The position numbers and the translations under genes were made by a program. The notes beneath the pieces are model-generated. The model had not been told where the DNA came from. It searched no databases and saw only the letters and a list, made by a program, of their open reading frames with translations. Below, one piece after another: positions 1-11,623 of a stretch of DNA of 64,000 bases. How positions within the stretch are numbered: position 1 is the stretch's first letter; each line of letters starts with the position of its first letter. This DNA is from Blepharisma japonicum (Eukaryota > Ciliophora > Heterotrichea > Heterotrichida > Blepharismidae): the NCBI GenBank assembly GCA_949751835.1, contig CATKHK010000093.1, positions 1 to 64,000 on the forward strand, read 5' to 3'.

Positions 1-216
1 ATACAAAGAAATCGATTTCCAAGTTTATTAATAGAGGGTAAATCTACAAACATTGCTATGTTTTTCAGATTTTCAATGGGAAGCCAAGTTCTTGCTGACG
101 ACATTAATAAAATTAAAAGAGACATAATAGACACTAGGTACTTTAGCGCAGAACAAAAGCTAAATTTAGAAGAAGCTGATCTGTCAGAAGTTAAGATAGA
201 TATTTCATCGGCGTAA
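1..216 (+). CDS. C-terminal end of a clade A double-flytrap receptor (5' cut by window)
   Basis: The first 71 codons read open from base 1 to a TAA at 214-216. They match the cytoplasmic tails of the next two genes: the block FFRFSMGSQVLADDINKIKR here corresponds to FFRFSIGTKISAEYINNLKR in the gene at 1781. This is the segment just after the last membrane helix, so the rest of the gene lies upstream of the window. The tail ends EVKIDISSA, unlike the MVSE ending of the two following clade A genes. No function can be read from the tail alone; the family assignment rests on the alignment. Confidence 0.85.
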   Translation: MQRNRFPSLLIEGKSTNIAMFFRFSMGSQVLADDINKIKRDIIDTRYFSAEQKLNLEEADLSEVKIDISSA

Positions 217-384
217 ATTTTAAAAGTTGATTATTATTTAGATAAATATAATTATCTTAATATTAAAGCCATCATACAAGTAAATTATTATTAAGCTTTT
301 AACTATGGATTTTCTTTATCAATCGCTTTAAAATCTAATTTTGAAGAAATATATTTTATCTCTTTTAATAAAATTTGAAATCTG

Positions 385-637
385 TTATAAAAAATTAAAT
401 ATAATAAGCAAAACATTATCTTTTATTGGCATTTGCTCAATAGATATTTTCTTTTCGCTATTAGTCAGGATTTTTTCTATTAGGTATTTGCTCAGCAAAG
501 CCGCTTTTTTTTTGACCAAATATCCTGATGAGGGAAAATACTGGGTCTCCACAATAAAATAAGCAAAATTTCAATTATTATTGGGGAGTTTTATTATAGA
601 AATTGAAAATAGTAAATTAATAAGGGTAGATCGAAAA
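385..637 (-). pseudogene. Possible remnant of an unrelated gene
   Basis: On the minus strand about 82 codons stay open, with TGA read as Trp, and end at a TAA (385-387). The core reads FIVETQYFPSSGYLVKKKAA, then LLSKYLIEKIL, a soluble-protein composition unlike random AT-rich translation. No ATG opens it. I do not recognise the family and it has no similarity to the receptors. It could be the last exon of a decayed gene or chance. The plus-strand reading of the same bases (341-562) is a run of Ile, Leu, Phe and Lys and looks like its shadow. Confidence 0.25.
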
Positions 638-689
638 ATTATTTTATGTTAAATTTCTTTTTAAGGAGAAATCTCTTAATATGCATTTT

Positions 690-1290
690 TGCTCATCTGA
701 AATTGCTATTTGTAATTTTTGTACAAACTTTTTATTTGGCACAAAATATGGAAGAGCAAAGGAATCTTAAAGCTACTCGAAAAAAAATTTAACTGTCTTT
801 GAATTAAGCAAATAAGTGCCTTTCACTTATGGCGACAGCATTGATAGCTTAATTTGAGATGACAATTTCTAACAAAATCCTTTTGGGATGAAGGATTCTC
901 AGATGAAGAGTATGACATTGAGAAAGAAAAAGAATTAGGTGAGGATGATTGGAAAGAGGAGAAAATAAGTGACTGGGCACCAACAAAGTTGAGAAGTGCT
1001 TGACGATAGAGAACTGATGCTAGCAGCAAGTTTACTAGGATTAAGTTCATCAATAGGTACAAGTATCAATTAATAATATCAAAGAATTAGCAGAATCTCA
1101 AATCCAATCTGTAGTCCTTTATGCTAAGAAAACTCAAACTATTGCTGATTAAGAAGATAGAAATTTGTGAGAATGAGCACCAAAAAAATTCTAAAGAGCC
1201 CAAATAGTAGATAGAGTAAGACAAATCGCTCCAGGACCAAGGATGATGGATACTAAAAGCACGTGTGAGACTGCGTTAGAATAATTAAAG
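690..1290 (+). pseudogene. Decayed remnant of an unrelated, charged protein gene
   Basis: Several short protein-like stretches lie in different frames with stops between: SDEEYDIEKEKELGEDDW followed by KEEKISDWAPTKL (about 890-990), ELMLAASLLGLSSSIGTS (about 1010-1070), ELAESQIQSVVLYAKKTQTI (about 1085-1145) and VDRVRQIAPGPRMMDTKST (about 1209-1262). The acidic, lysine-rich part is compatible with a cytoskeletal or coiled-coil protein, but I recognise no family. Its broken state and lack of receptor similarity suggest an older gene overrun by the expanding array. Confidence 0.35.
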
Positions 1291-1299
1291 AATAAAAAA

Positions 1300-1780
1300 A
1301 ATATTATAAATAATTCTTACAATGTGCTATTATATCAGCTACGGTAATAGAATAAAAAAAAAGTAAATTTTCTTTAAAATAATTTTAAACAGCGGGCATT
1401 GAAAAAATACTAGAGTTTTGAATTTATAATAACATCTAATATCTGAATTATTAATTACTTAAATATTTGTTCTTTTACTTAATTTAGATCGTCATTTTTG
1501 AAAGTTTTTATAATCTCAGTAAATTTAAAAAGAAATAGAATTTGAAAACTTTGCTATTGCATTCTTTTTTTTGTGTTTACTATGAGTATATAAATTGGAT
1601 CTATTAATCTTCTTTAGGAAATAAAGACCCGATATTATTTAAGAAATCTTTAAAAATTAAAAAATTTTTCTTAATAAATTTATAAATTAAGAAGCATGAT
1701 TTTTAGATGGACTGGGTAAAATAGATATAATGACTTTGATATCTTTCCTTAAATTATATCGTAAATAATAAAAGTTAACA
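1300..1780. repeat. Clade A 5'-flank direct repeat, copy 1
   Basis: This flank matches 5290-5765, upstream of the next gene, along most of its length. Shared landmarks are GTAAATTTTCTTTAAAA, TATAAATTAAGAA and the run TATCTTTCCTTAAAT just before the start codon. The duplication that made the two clade A genes therefore carried its promoter region with it. Confidence 0.7.
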
Positions 1781-4700
1781 ATGGATGTTATGTTAACTTT
1801 ACTGTGTGTAATTATTGTCGTCAAAAGTCAGTTCTCTATCGAAATCGCTTATAGCCCTTTCGCAAATAAATATCTCGCTTTGAACATAACTGCTTTGATT
1901 GAAAATAGTTTTCAAGGCCAGTTTGAAATTTACCTGAAATATATTGAGACTCTTGAAGATGTTTTCCAGAAAATAAATACCCCAGATATAATTTTTGATC
2001 TTACCTTTAGTGCTTCACTATTAGAATCCATCAAAGAGCTCGCAGAAGAAAAGCATTTTATAATTGCTTCTATCAATAGACCATATGGCACTTACTCCAA
2101 TTGAGAATTTTTTCTTCATAATTCATGGGAAAACCAGCTTGAAGCTTTATCAAGCATTATTTCTTATTTTAACTGAGAAACTTTTATTGTGATTTCTGAT
2201 GAAATATATAATGAAAATAATGAATTTTTTACTTATTTTTCTGACAAGAATTGCCAGTGATTCTTTTTCTCAAATAGCAATGATAAAAATTCCTCCGATT
2301 TATTTGTAGGAAAAGTAATTCAAGCCAGTGGAATAAAAAATATTGTGATATTAAATAGAGGGGAAAGTACTGAACTACTATTACAAAGTTTAGAAGAGCA
2401 AAACTTGCTTTCTACTGGAACTGGAGTTATTGCAGGAAGTCAAGGTGCATGAGGTCTATATGGAAACGGAGTTATTGCTTATTCAGAAGAAGGATTAGAA
2501 AATGCTGATAGCTATTATAGTTGCGAAGGTCTGGCTCTTATAAAATTTCTAAAGCTTCTGCTAAATTTTTCTTCGAAACCTGAGCCTTATGATTTGCTTG
2601 AATATTTAAATAAGAAAACAGTCAATCATCATCCTATCTCGAATTTTACACTTCTTAATACAGAAAATAACGCAAATACTGTAGCAGGAAATATTTTTAA
2701 TGGAAATTTGACTATATGAAATTCTTTGAATTTTCCAGGAAACTCTCCTATAATTCCAAACTCTCCAGCAACTAATGTCAATATATGAATTGCAAATGGA
2801 ACTACCAATCCAGGATCATCTCCTAATATAGCAGTCCAATCAGTAGCAAACGGAGAATTTTATGCTCTAAGCTATTGGAAAAGAATTCATGCTTTAGATC
2901 ACTTTGAAATAACAGTAACTAGCACTGATTGTGGAGCCACTCAGTTTGATCCAACTTATGGATATATCTGCTTTTCTAAACTACTAGCTACTCCTGGTGT
3001 AGGCTATTTAGTAACGCCTTATCCATATGTATGCCTTGGCTACATCTATACATTGAGAGCTTTAAATTATTCAATACCACAGATTTCTCAATATTCTACT
3101 TTTGCAGGTTTAGAAAATCAAACAAATTACCCTGAGTTCATGAGAGTGGCTAAAAGTGATATGTTTAATATACAAGTTATCTTTAATCTTGCAGTGATTT
3201 TTGGCTGAAAGCATATCTTGGTTTTCTATACTGATGCTAGCATTGACAATTATCAGTATTTTTTATCTTTAGCTGAAAAATACAATATGAAAATTGTTAA
3301 TAGCCCTGAATTCAGAAAAATTGATACTTTCTACACACCGGCTGACTATCATGAATGAAAGTGATGGTTTGAAGGTATCGTAAAACTGAAGGCAAGACTT
3401 ATCTTTCCTTTATTAATACCTCCTTATGCTTTCTATGTAATTGAGAGTCTTTATGACACAGGAATGAGACGAGGTGATATTATTGTTTTGGTTCAGTCCC
3501 GAATTGCTTATTCCATTGAGTGGGAAACTGATCAAGCACAAATACAAAAACTCATTGAGCTATTTTTTGGAGGAATTGTTACTCAGCAAGCTGAATGGGT
3601 TGGAGAATATGGGCAAATGCTATTCAATGGTTATGTTAAAGAATATGACTCGAGATGAGAATTTCGTTGCTTAGCTTTTGATTCTGCAATGCTTCTTTTG
3701 AATGGAATAAAATTTACTATATTGCAAGGTCAGAATACTAAAGATTACCAAACTATGAATAGAAATCTGAGAAAGCAGAGATTTATCGGATGCTCAGGAA
3801 CAGTGTCAATTGAGCAGGGAAGCAATCAAAGAAGCTTACCTAAAATTGGAATTTACAACCTAAGATATTCATTTACTAATAACAAAATGTATGAAGAACT
3901 TGTAGGATATTATGACCCAGGCAGTTCGGAATTTATTTCTTTAATTAATGATATTATTTGATATGATAACACTACTATCACGCCAACTGATTTAATAAGA
4001 TATGAAAATGGCTGCCCATTTCCTAGCAAAAAAATTTCTTATTCAGAAAAAGGCGCTGGAGTGTTTTATACAATTGCAATAGTGCTTGTTGTTTATACAA
4101 CAATTGGATCTTTTTTAATCTGATATAAATTATGAAAAGCTGTAAAAATTGAAAATTTAAAAGATTCTGTGCCTGTTCAGTTTGAAGATTATATTCTCAT
4201 GGCAATTGTAGCTATAGATTTTTTCCAGTTCATTAGTCAAGGTCCAGATATTGGGTGGCTATTCTTTTGGCTATCTAGACTTTGTTCTTATTCAATGACT
4301 AATTTTGACTATTCTGTTGGTAAAAATGATTATTGAATTTATTTGTATACTGCTATGATAATTTCTTGCTACTGACTTTTTTCAGCTTACATTTTGATTT
4401 TTAAGCTAAATAAGCTTGATGGGTGGCTATTGAAGTATACTAGAATTTTTGCTATTCTTTTATTGCCTATAATTGGAAATATCGTATTTGTGCCTATGGT
4501 TTCAGTACTTTTAAGTATTTTCCAATGCGATGAAGGAATTAGTAATAATTTATCTGATTCTTTTATAAAGCATGACTGCACTACTTATTGCTGAAGTAAT
4601 GAATATATATTATGAGCAGCTTTTTCACTAATTTCATTGATAAGCTATATACCTCTTTCTATCTATTTTAAATACCATTACGAGATTATTAATAGTCAAA

Positions 4701-5236
4701 TGAACATTAGAACAAAACCAATTTTTATTTTACAGAAATCTGTTTTAAAGGTAATTATAATTGCAATGAGCCAAACAGTAAAAATCTATAGCCAATCTTT
4801 GCATGGTCTATGCTGTAGCATTCTTTTCGTTATATTTATATTGATTTGCTTTAAGGAAAGGCCTTATAATTATGGCAGAATAAATTTATGATTATTTATT
4901 TCATATTTTGGAGTCTTATGGAATTTTATTTTATCTTCAATTTATTGGCTTACTGAATTTGACTGTCAAGAATTATGGATTACGCTCCAAGTTTCAGTTT
5001 GAATTTTCTTATTATTGGGAGGCATTATAATCCAATGAAAATTGATCCCAAGTTTATTGTTGACAATTAAGCCGCCAGATATCGCGACCTTTTTTAGATT
5101 TTCAATAGGTACTAAGATTTCTGCTGAGTACATTAATAATCTGAAAAGAGAAATTGTAGGAAATAAATATTTAGTTGAAGAAAAGCTTCCAAATTTTGAT
5201 AATAAAACTTGCTTATCAAATATGGTCTCAGAATAA
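1781..5236 (+). CDS. Clade A double Venus-flytrap, multi-pass membrane receptor
   Basis: Intact, 1151 residues with TGA read as Trp, TAA stop. Residues 1-17 (MDVMLTLLCVIIVVKSQ) form a signal peptide. Residues about 18-330 form a first ANF-receptor-like flytrap: the first strand, then WEFFLHNSW...LSSIISYFNWETFIVIS (the usual 'fgW..v.ii' core), and a closing NFPGNSPIIPNSP comparable to the WPGG...P of that family. Residues about 345-745 form a second one: DCGATQFDP, YPEFMRV, LAVIFGWKHILVFY, RRGDIIVL, RKQRFIGCSGTVSIEQG. Nine hydrophobic segments follow at about 756-778, 803-822, 851-874, 890-914, 943-963, 980-998, 1008-1024, 1037-1057 and 1066-1086, then a 65-residue tail. Expected at the cell surface or ciliary membrane, flytraps outside. 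The flytrap assignment is firm; ligand and output are unknown. Confidence 0.9.
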
Positions 5237-5289
5237 ACTTTATTTTAAAAAATACTCAAGTCAAATAACTTTCTAACTGGAATAATTAA

Positions 5290-5765
5290 GAATCAGATAA
5301 ATTTTATGAATAATTCTTATAAATCGCTATTATTTCAGTGTCAGTAATTTAAATAAAAAAAAATGTAAATTTTCTTTAAAACATATTTTAACAGCATACT
5401 TTAAGTTACAACTAGGGTTTTGATTTTATACTAATGTCTTATATCTAACTTAATATTTTGCTCATTTTTTGTAATTAGATTGTCATTTTTTGAAAACTTT
5501 TATAATCTCATGAAATTATATTAAAAATATGATTAAAGAAAAATCTGATTTAAGCTCCGTATAGTTTTTAAAGCCTAGCATGAGTATAAAGTTTGGATCT
5601 ATTAATATGCTTTAAGAAATAAAGATCTGGCAATATTTTAAGATTTTCTAAAAAAATTTTGTTAATAAATTTATAAATTAAGAAACGTGATGAAAACTAG
5701 ACTAAGTTAATAGCAAATAACGATGATATCTTTCCTTAAATTTATCGTAAATAATAAAGTTAACA
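5290..5765. repeat. Clade A 5'-flank direct repeat, copy 2
   Basis: Second copy of the flank seen at 1300-1780. It is colinear with small indels and ends with the same block TTATCGTAAATAATAAAGTT and then AACAATGGAT at the start codon. It is a candidate promoter and 5' UTR conserved with the gene. Confidence 0.7.
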
Positions 5766-8700
5766 ATGGATCTTCTGTTAATTTTACTATGTTGGATTAT
5801 TTTCGTCAAAAGCCAGCTGATTGTTGAAATCATTTATAGTCCTTACACAAATAAGCACCTTGTTTTGAATATCACTGTTATGCTTGAAAATAATTTTCAA
5901 GGCCAATTTGAATTTTACCTGAACTATGTTGAGACTTTCGAAAATGTTTTCCAGAACACTTATACCCCAGATATAATTTTCGATCTTACATTTAGCACTT
6001 CACTATCAAAATCCATCAAGAGGCTCGCAGAAGAAAAGCACTTTATAATCGCTTCTATCAATAGGCCATATGACACTTACTCAAATTGAGAATTTTTTAC
6101 CCATAATTCATGGCAAAATCAACTTGAAGTTTTGTCAAGCATTATTTCTTATTTTAACTGAGAAACTTTCATTGCGATTTCTGATGAGGTTTATAATGAA
6201 AATGATGAGTTTTTTACTTATTTTTCTAACAAAAATTGCCAGTGATTCTTTTTTTCAAATAATAACGATAAAAATTCCTCTGATTTATTTATAGGAAAAG
6301 TAATTCAAGCAACTGGAATAAAAAATATTGTGATATTAAATAGAGGTGAAAGCACTGAGCTGCTATTAAAAAGTTTAGAAGAACAAAGCTTGCTTTCCTT
6401 CGGAACTGGAATTATTGTAGGAAGCCAAGGTGCATGAGGTTCATATGGAAACGGGGTTATTTCTTATGCAGAAGAAGGATTAGAAAATGCTGACAGCTAT
6501 TACAGTTATGAAGGTCTAGCACTTATAAAATTTCTAAAGATGATGACAAGTTTTTCTTCAAAGCCTGAGCCTTACGAATTGCTTGAGTGTTTAAATAAGA
6601 AAACAGTCAAACATCATCCCATCGCTAATTTTATGCTACTTAATACAGCAGATAGCGCAAATATTGTAGCAGGAAATATTTTTAATAGTAATTTGACAAT
6701 ATGAAATCCTCTGAATTATCCAGGGGGCTCTCCAATAATTCCAAACTCTCCAGTTACTAATGTCAACATATGAATTGCAAGCGGAACTACCAACCCGGGT
6801 TCATATCCTAATATTGCAGTACAATCTGTAGCTAAAGGTGAATTTTTTGCTTTAAGCTATTGGAAAAGAATACATGCTTTAGACGGTTTTGAGATCACAG
6901 TAACTAATACTGATTGTGGAGCTACTCAGTTTGATCCCACTTATGGATACGTCTGCTTTTATAACTTACTCGCTACTCCTGGCGTAGGCTTTTTAGTAAC
7001 TCCTTACCCAAATGTAAACCTCGGCTACATTTATACATTGAGAGCTTTAAATTATTCAATACCACAAATTTCTCAAGTATCTCCTTTTGCTAACTTAGAA
7101 AATCAAAAAGATTTTCCTGAATTCATGAGAGTGACAAAAAGCGACAAATTTAATATACAAGTTATCTTTAATCTTGCAGTGATTTTTGGCTGAAAGCATA
7201 TTTTGGTTTTATATGATGACAGTAGCATTGACAATTATCAATATTTTTTATCTTTAGCTGAAAAATATAATATGAAAATTGTTAATAGCCTTGAACTCAG
7301 GAAAATTGATACTTTCTACACAAGAGATGACTATCCAAAATGAAAGTGATGGTTCGAAGGCATAGTAAAATTGAAGACAAGACTTATATTTCCTTTATTG
7401 ATCCCTCCTTATGCTTTCTATGTGACTGAAGGTCTTTATGATGCAGGAATGAGACGAGGTGATGCCATTTTTTTGGTTCAGTCTCGAATTGCTTATTCTA
7501 TGTGATGGGAATCTGACACATCACAAATACAAAAACTCATTGATCTATTTATTGGAGGAATTATTGCCGTGCAAGCTGAATGAATTGGAGAATATGGGCA
7601 AATGCTATTAAATCGTTATGTTCAAGAATATGACTGAGGATGAGAATTTCGTTGCTTAGCTTTTGACTCTGCAATGCTTCTTTTAAATGGGATAAAATTT
7701 ACTATATTGCAAGGCCAGAACACTAAAGATTATAATACCATGAATGGAAATCTAAGAAAGCAGAGATTTATAGGATGCTCGGGAACAGTGTCAATTGAGC
7801 AAGGAACTAACCAAAGAAGCTTGCCTACAATCGGAATTTATAACCTAAAATATTCTGATGCTATTAAGGGGTTACACGAAGAACTTGTAGGATATTATGA
7901 TCTCGGCAGCGCTCAACCCATCTCTTTATTTAGTGAAATTATTTGGTATGATAACTCTACTGTAGTGCCAACTGATTTAATAATATATGAAAATGGCTGC
8001 CCTTTTCGTAAAAAACAAATTTCTCGTTCAGAAAATGGCGCTGGGGTGTTTTATGCAATTGCAATAGCCTTTGTTGTTTATACTGCTATTGGATCTTTTT
8101 TAATCTGGAATGCATTGTGGAAGGATGTAAAAATTGAAGAATTAAAAATTTCTGCAACTGTTCAGTTTGAAGATTATATACTTATGGTAGTTGTGGCAAT
8201 AGACTTTTTCCAGTTCATTAGTCAAGGCCCGGATATTGGCTGGCTATTCTTTTGACAGTCTAGGTTGTGCTCCTATTCAATGTTTAATTTTGAATCATCT
8301 GTTTCTAAGGGCGATTATTGAATTTATTTATATACTGCTATGATTATTTCTTGTTATTGAGTTTTTTCTGCTTGCATATTGGTTTTTAAGCTGAATAAGC
8401 TTGATAGTTGGCTATTGAGGCATACTAGGAACTTTGCTGAGCTTCTTTTGCCTATAATTGGAAATATTGCATTTGTGCCTATTGTTTCTGTGCTTTTAAG
8501 TATTTTCCAGTGTGATGAAGGAATTAGTAGTAATATATCCGACTCTTTTATAAAGCATGACTGCACTACCTATTGCTGAAATAATGAATATATATTATGA
8601 GCAATCTTCTCATTAATTTCGTTAACTATTTATATACCTCTCTCTATCTATTTCAAATACAATTACGAGATTATTAATAGCCACATCAACATTAGAACGA

Positions 8701-9233
8701 AACCAATTTTTATTTTGCAGAAATCATTTTTACAGGTTATTATAATTGCAATGAGTCAAACTGTAAAAGTCTATAGCCAATCTTTGCATGGATTATTCTG
8801 CTGCGTTCTTTTCGTTATATTTTTATTATTTTGCTTTAAGGAAAGGCCTTATAATTATGGCAGAATAAATTTGTGATTAGTTATTTCATATGTTGCAGTT
8901 TTATGGAACTTTATTTTATCGTCCATTTATTGACTTACCAAATTTGATAATCAAAAATTATGGATTGCACTCCAAATTTCAGTTTGAATTATCTTAATAT
9001 TAGGAGGCATTTTAATCCAAACTAAATTGATCCCAGGTTTACTGTTGACAGCTGAGCCGCCAGATATCGCGACTTTTTTTAGATTTTCAATAGGAACTAA
9101 AATTTCTGCTGAGCACATTAACAAATTGAAAAGGGAAATTGCAGGAAATAAAGATTTAGTTGAAGAAAAGCTTCCAAATTTTGATTATAAATCTTACGTT
9201 TCAATTGAAATGGCAGATATGGTCTCAGAATAA
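5766..9233 (+). CDS. Clade A double Venus-flytrap, multi-pass membrane receptor
   Basis: Intact, 1155 residues, TAA stop. It is the sister of the gene at 1781 in the same orientation, 529 bp after it, and differs mainly by substitutions. The signal peptide MDLLLILLCWIIFVKSQ uses TGG where the neighbour has a non-Trp codon. The second flytrap keeps DCGATQFDP, IFGWKHILVLYDD and RKQRFIGCSGTVSIEQG. The membrane half keeps the outer-loop cysteines (FQCDEG, KHDCTTYCW) and the inner motif KERPYNYGRINLW. The segment at 8052-8114 (YAIAIAFVVYTAIGSFLIW) is the first membrane helix. The tail is slightly longer than the sister's and ends ADMVSE. Probably a recent tandem duplicate with its own flank. Confidence 0.9.
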
Positions 9234-9660
9234 AAATTATTTTTAAAAAATAACGGACTCAAATCAAATAACTTTTAAATAATAAACTTTTTTTTATAAT
9301 TTTATCCTATCAAAAAATTAAAACTTTAAATTAGCCATTCATCCCAAAATTTTGCCTTAATTAAAAATAAAGCCATTCAAATATAATAAAAATTTTCAGT
9401 CTTCGGTATACTCTTTAACCAATTTTTCTCTAATTAATACAGCATTGAAAATTAAAAGGGCTACGCTCGATGAAAAATTAAGGAGAATTTAACTTGATCT
9501 TTTCAAAAGTTATATGTAAATCTTCGCTCCTCCTTTGCCTTGATCTTTGTTTCAAATAATTTTCTATTTATTAATAGTTTTATTTCCACAACCCTCACTT
9601 TTAAAACAATAAATAACTGCAAATACTATAAATTCTCGAAATTAAAAGTAATAATTTGGA
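9234..9660. other. AT-rich spacer
   Basis: About 430 bases between a gene stop and the next relic. I see no receptor homology, RNA gene or repeat. The open stretch beginning near 9540 only becomes receptor-like after 9661, so its upstream part is not supported as coding. Confidence 0.5.
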
Positions 9661-10814
9661 ATGCGAATTGGATAATATGGGAAAATGATACAAAAGGATT
9701 TGAGGGAGCACTAAAAGCAGGTTATAACTTAGGCACAGATTTTCGCTGCTTGAGCTTTGATTCTGCAATGCTTCTTTTGAATGGAATAAAATTTACTATA
9801 CAAAAAGGTCAAAATACTAAGATTATAATGTGATGAATAGAAACCTTAGAAAGCAAAGGTTAACTAGATGCTCGGGGATTGTTTCAATTGAGCAAGGAAG
9901 CAATCAAAGAAGTTTACCACAATGGCATTTATAGCATAAGGTTTGATGCTGATAAGCAAGCATTGTATGAAGAACTGGTAGGGTTATATGTTTCCAGTAG
10001 TGTCCAATTGATTTCTTTATATAATGAAATCATTTGATATGATAGCAATACTAGAGTGCCGTCTGATTTAATAATATATTAAAATGGCTGCCCTTTCCCA
10101 AAAAATGAATTTTTCATTCAGAAAAAGGTGCTGGGGTGTTTTATGCAGTTTCAATAGCCTTTGTGGCTTATACTGCTATTAGGTCTTTTTTAATATGGAA
10201 TTAATTATGGAAAGATATAAAAATCGAAAAACTAAAAAATCTATGCTCTTATTCGATGGCTAATTTTGATTTTCCTGTTTCTAAAAATGATTATTGAATT
10301 TACTTGTATACTGCTATGATCATTTCTTGCCATTGAGTTTTTTCACCTTGCATATTAGTTTGTAAGCTGAATAAGCTTGATAGTTGATTATTGAAGAGCA
10401 CCAGAACTCTTGCTAGACTTTTGCTACCTATAATTGGAAATATAGTATTTGTGCCTATGGTTTAAGTTCTTTTAAGTATTTTCCAATGTGATGAAGAAAC
10501 AAGCAATAAAATTTCTGACTCTTTTATAAGACGTGATTGCAATACTTATTGCTGAAATGATAATTATATATTATGAGCTTTTTTATCATTGATTTCGCTA
10601 ACTATTTATATACCTCTCTATCTTTTTCAGATATCATTATAAAATTATTAACAGACATATCAGCATACGAACAAAGCCAATTTTTATTTTACAAAAATCT
10701 GTTTTACAGGTAATTATTGTTGCTATGTGTCAGACCATAAAAGTTTATAGTCACTCTTTGCATGGTCTTTGTTGTAGTATACTTTTCCTTATTTTTATAT
10801 TGCTTTGCTTTAGC
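9661..10814 (+). pseudogene. Clade A receptor relic, both ends missing
   Basis: It aligns to the clade A genes from the second flytrap (the AEWIGEYG region) to the seventh membrane segment. Recognisable pieces are FDSAMLLLNGIKFTI, the GCSG region, KNDYWIYLYTAMIIS and VYSHSLHGLCCSILF. The signal peptide, first flytrap and tail are absent. Several frameshifts and in-frame TAA codons break it. A deletion near 10230 removes the second membrane helix, so the KIEKLK region runs directly into LCSYSMANFD. Clearly non-functional, and older than its intact neighbours judging by the number of breaks. Confidence 0.85.
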
Positions 10815-10861
10815 CTTGAATTCAATTTAACAATATAATTTTTATTTGATTATTTTTATAT

Positions 10862-11100
10862 TTAATCTAGGATCTTAATTATATTATTCTCTGCATTATC
10901 AAGCTTGTCTTCAAACTTAATATACTTGAGCTGATGGCTAAAATACCTAAAATTCCCAATTTTTGTTTACTGATCTAAATGCAGCATCAGGAATTGCACT
11001 TCCATAGCATCAAATAATATTGTAAAATATTAGCAGACCAGTGGAAATAACGATACTTGGATAGATTTTTACAATATTTGATAACCTGCCAATAGTTTAT
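10862..11100 (-). pseudogene. Remnant of an unrelated membrane-protein gene
   Basis: On the minus strand the frame from about 11095 reads TIGRLSNIVKIYPSIVISTG then LLIFYNIIWCYGSAIPDAAF (its W is TGA). It breaks after NKNWEF and continues one frame over as YFSHQLKYIKFEDKLDNAEN to a TAA at 10862-10864. Upstream, LINCIHFLKLFSIITYKHFY in another frame may belong to it. The layout is hydrophobic helix, short loop, then a charged tail. It resembles no part of the receptors and I do not recognise it. At least two frame breaks argue against a live gene. Confidence 0.35.
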
Positions 11101-11623
11101 CAAATAAATGCATAAAAATGCTTATAAGTGATAATGCTAAATAATTTTAAAAAGTGTATGCAATTTATTAGCTATTTTAATTTGTTTAAAAGGCAAAAAT
11201 AAAAGAAAGAAACTACAATCACCAACTTTTTCTAAAATAAATATTGCTTAATCTATTTTCTATAATTATAAAGAAAAGAAATTCAAAATAAAAACGATAT
11301 AATTCAATTCATAGACGACAAAGAGACTGTTATTTTATTAATTTTCACAAAAAAGAATAAGGCTAGGATAAATTATTCAAAATAAAAATTATCAAAAAAA
11401 TATATTTTATTGAATTTAGAATTCTTAAATACAAAAAATGATCCCAACAACATTATAAAATAAAAAATGAACTAGCGTATGTCATTAGATATTCAAGTTT
11501 TTTTTTTTTATATTCTAAAATATAAAATATAGCCAGAGGGAAATACGATTTATAAATAGTTCGATTGTTTTAATAATGCATTTGCTTTATTTGCTTTGCA
11601 GATTTTTTTATGTCTGATAATAA
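11101..11623. other. AT-rich spacer upstream of clade B gene
   Basis: Very AT-rich with poly-T near 11500. No conserved block shared with the flanks of clades A, C or D was seen. It presumably carries the promoter of the gene at 11624, but no element can be named. Confidence 0.4.

Larger units (their letters stand above)
217..1780. other. Spacer with weak remnants of unrelated genes and a clade A 5' flank
   Basis: No receptor homology is visible in the first 1.1 kb. Two protein-like but broken stretches lie here (385-637 minus, 690-1290 plus; listed separately). From about 1300 the sequence resembles the flank of the gene at 5766 and forms the shared upstream region of the two clade A genes. 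Confidence 0.6.

Noticed and set aside
341-562. Plus-strand open frame in the first spacer
   Set aside because: Low-complexity Ile/Leu/Phe/Lys/Ser translation; the opposite strand reads more like protein.
1781-5236. Calling the genes metabotropic glutamate/GABA-B receptors
   Set aside because: The extracellular fold fits, but there are two flytraps and about nine membrane segments without class C 7TM motifs, so the name would be misleading.
9540-9833. Open frame beginning with an ATG-like start before the clade A relic
   Set aside because: Only its second half is receptor-homologous. The first part is spacer read by chance.
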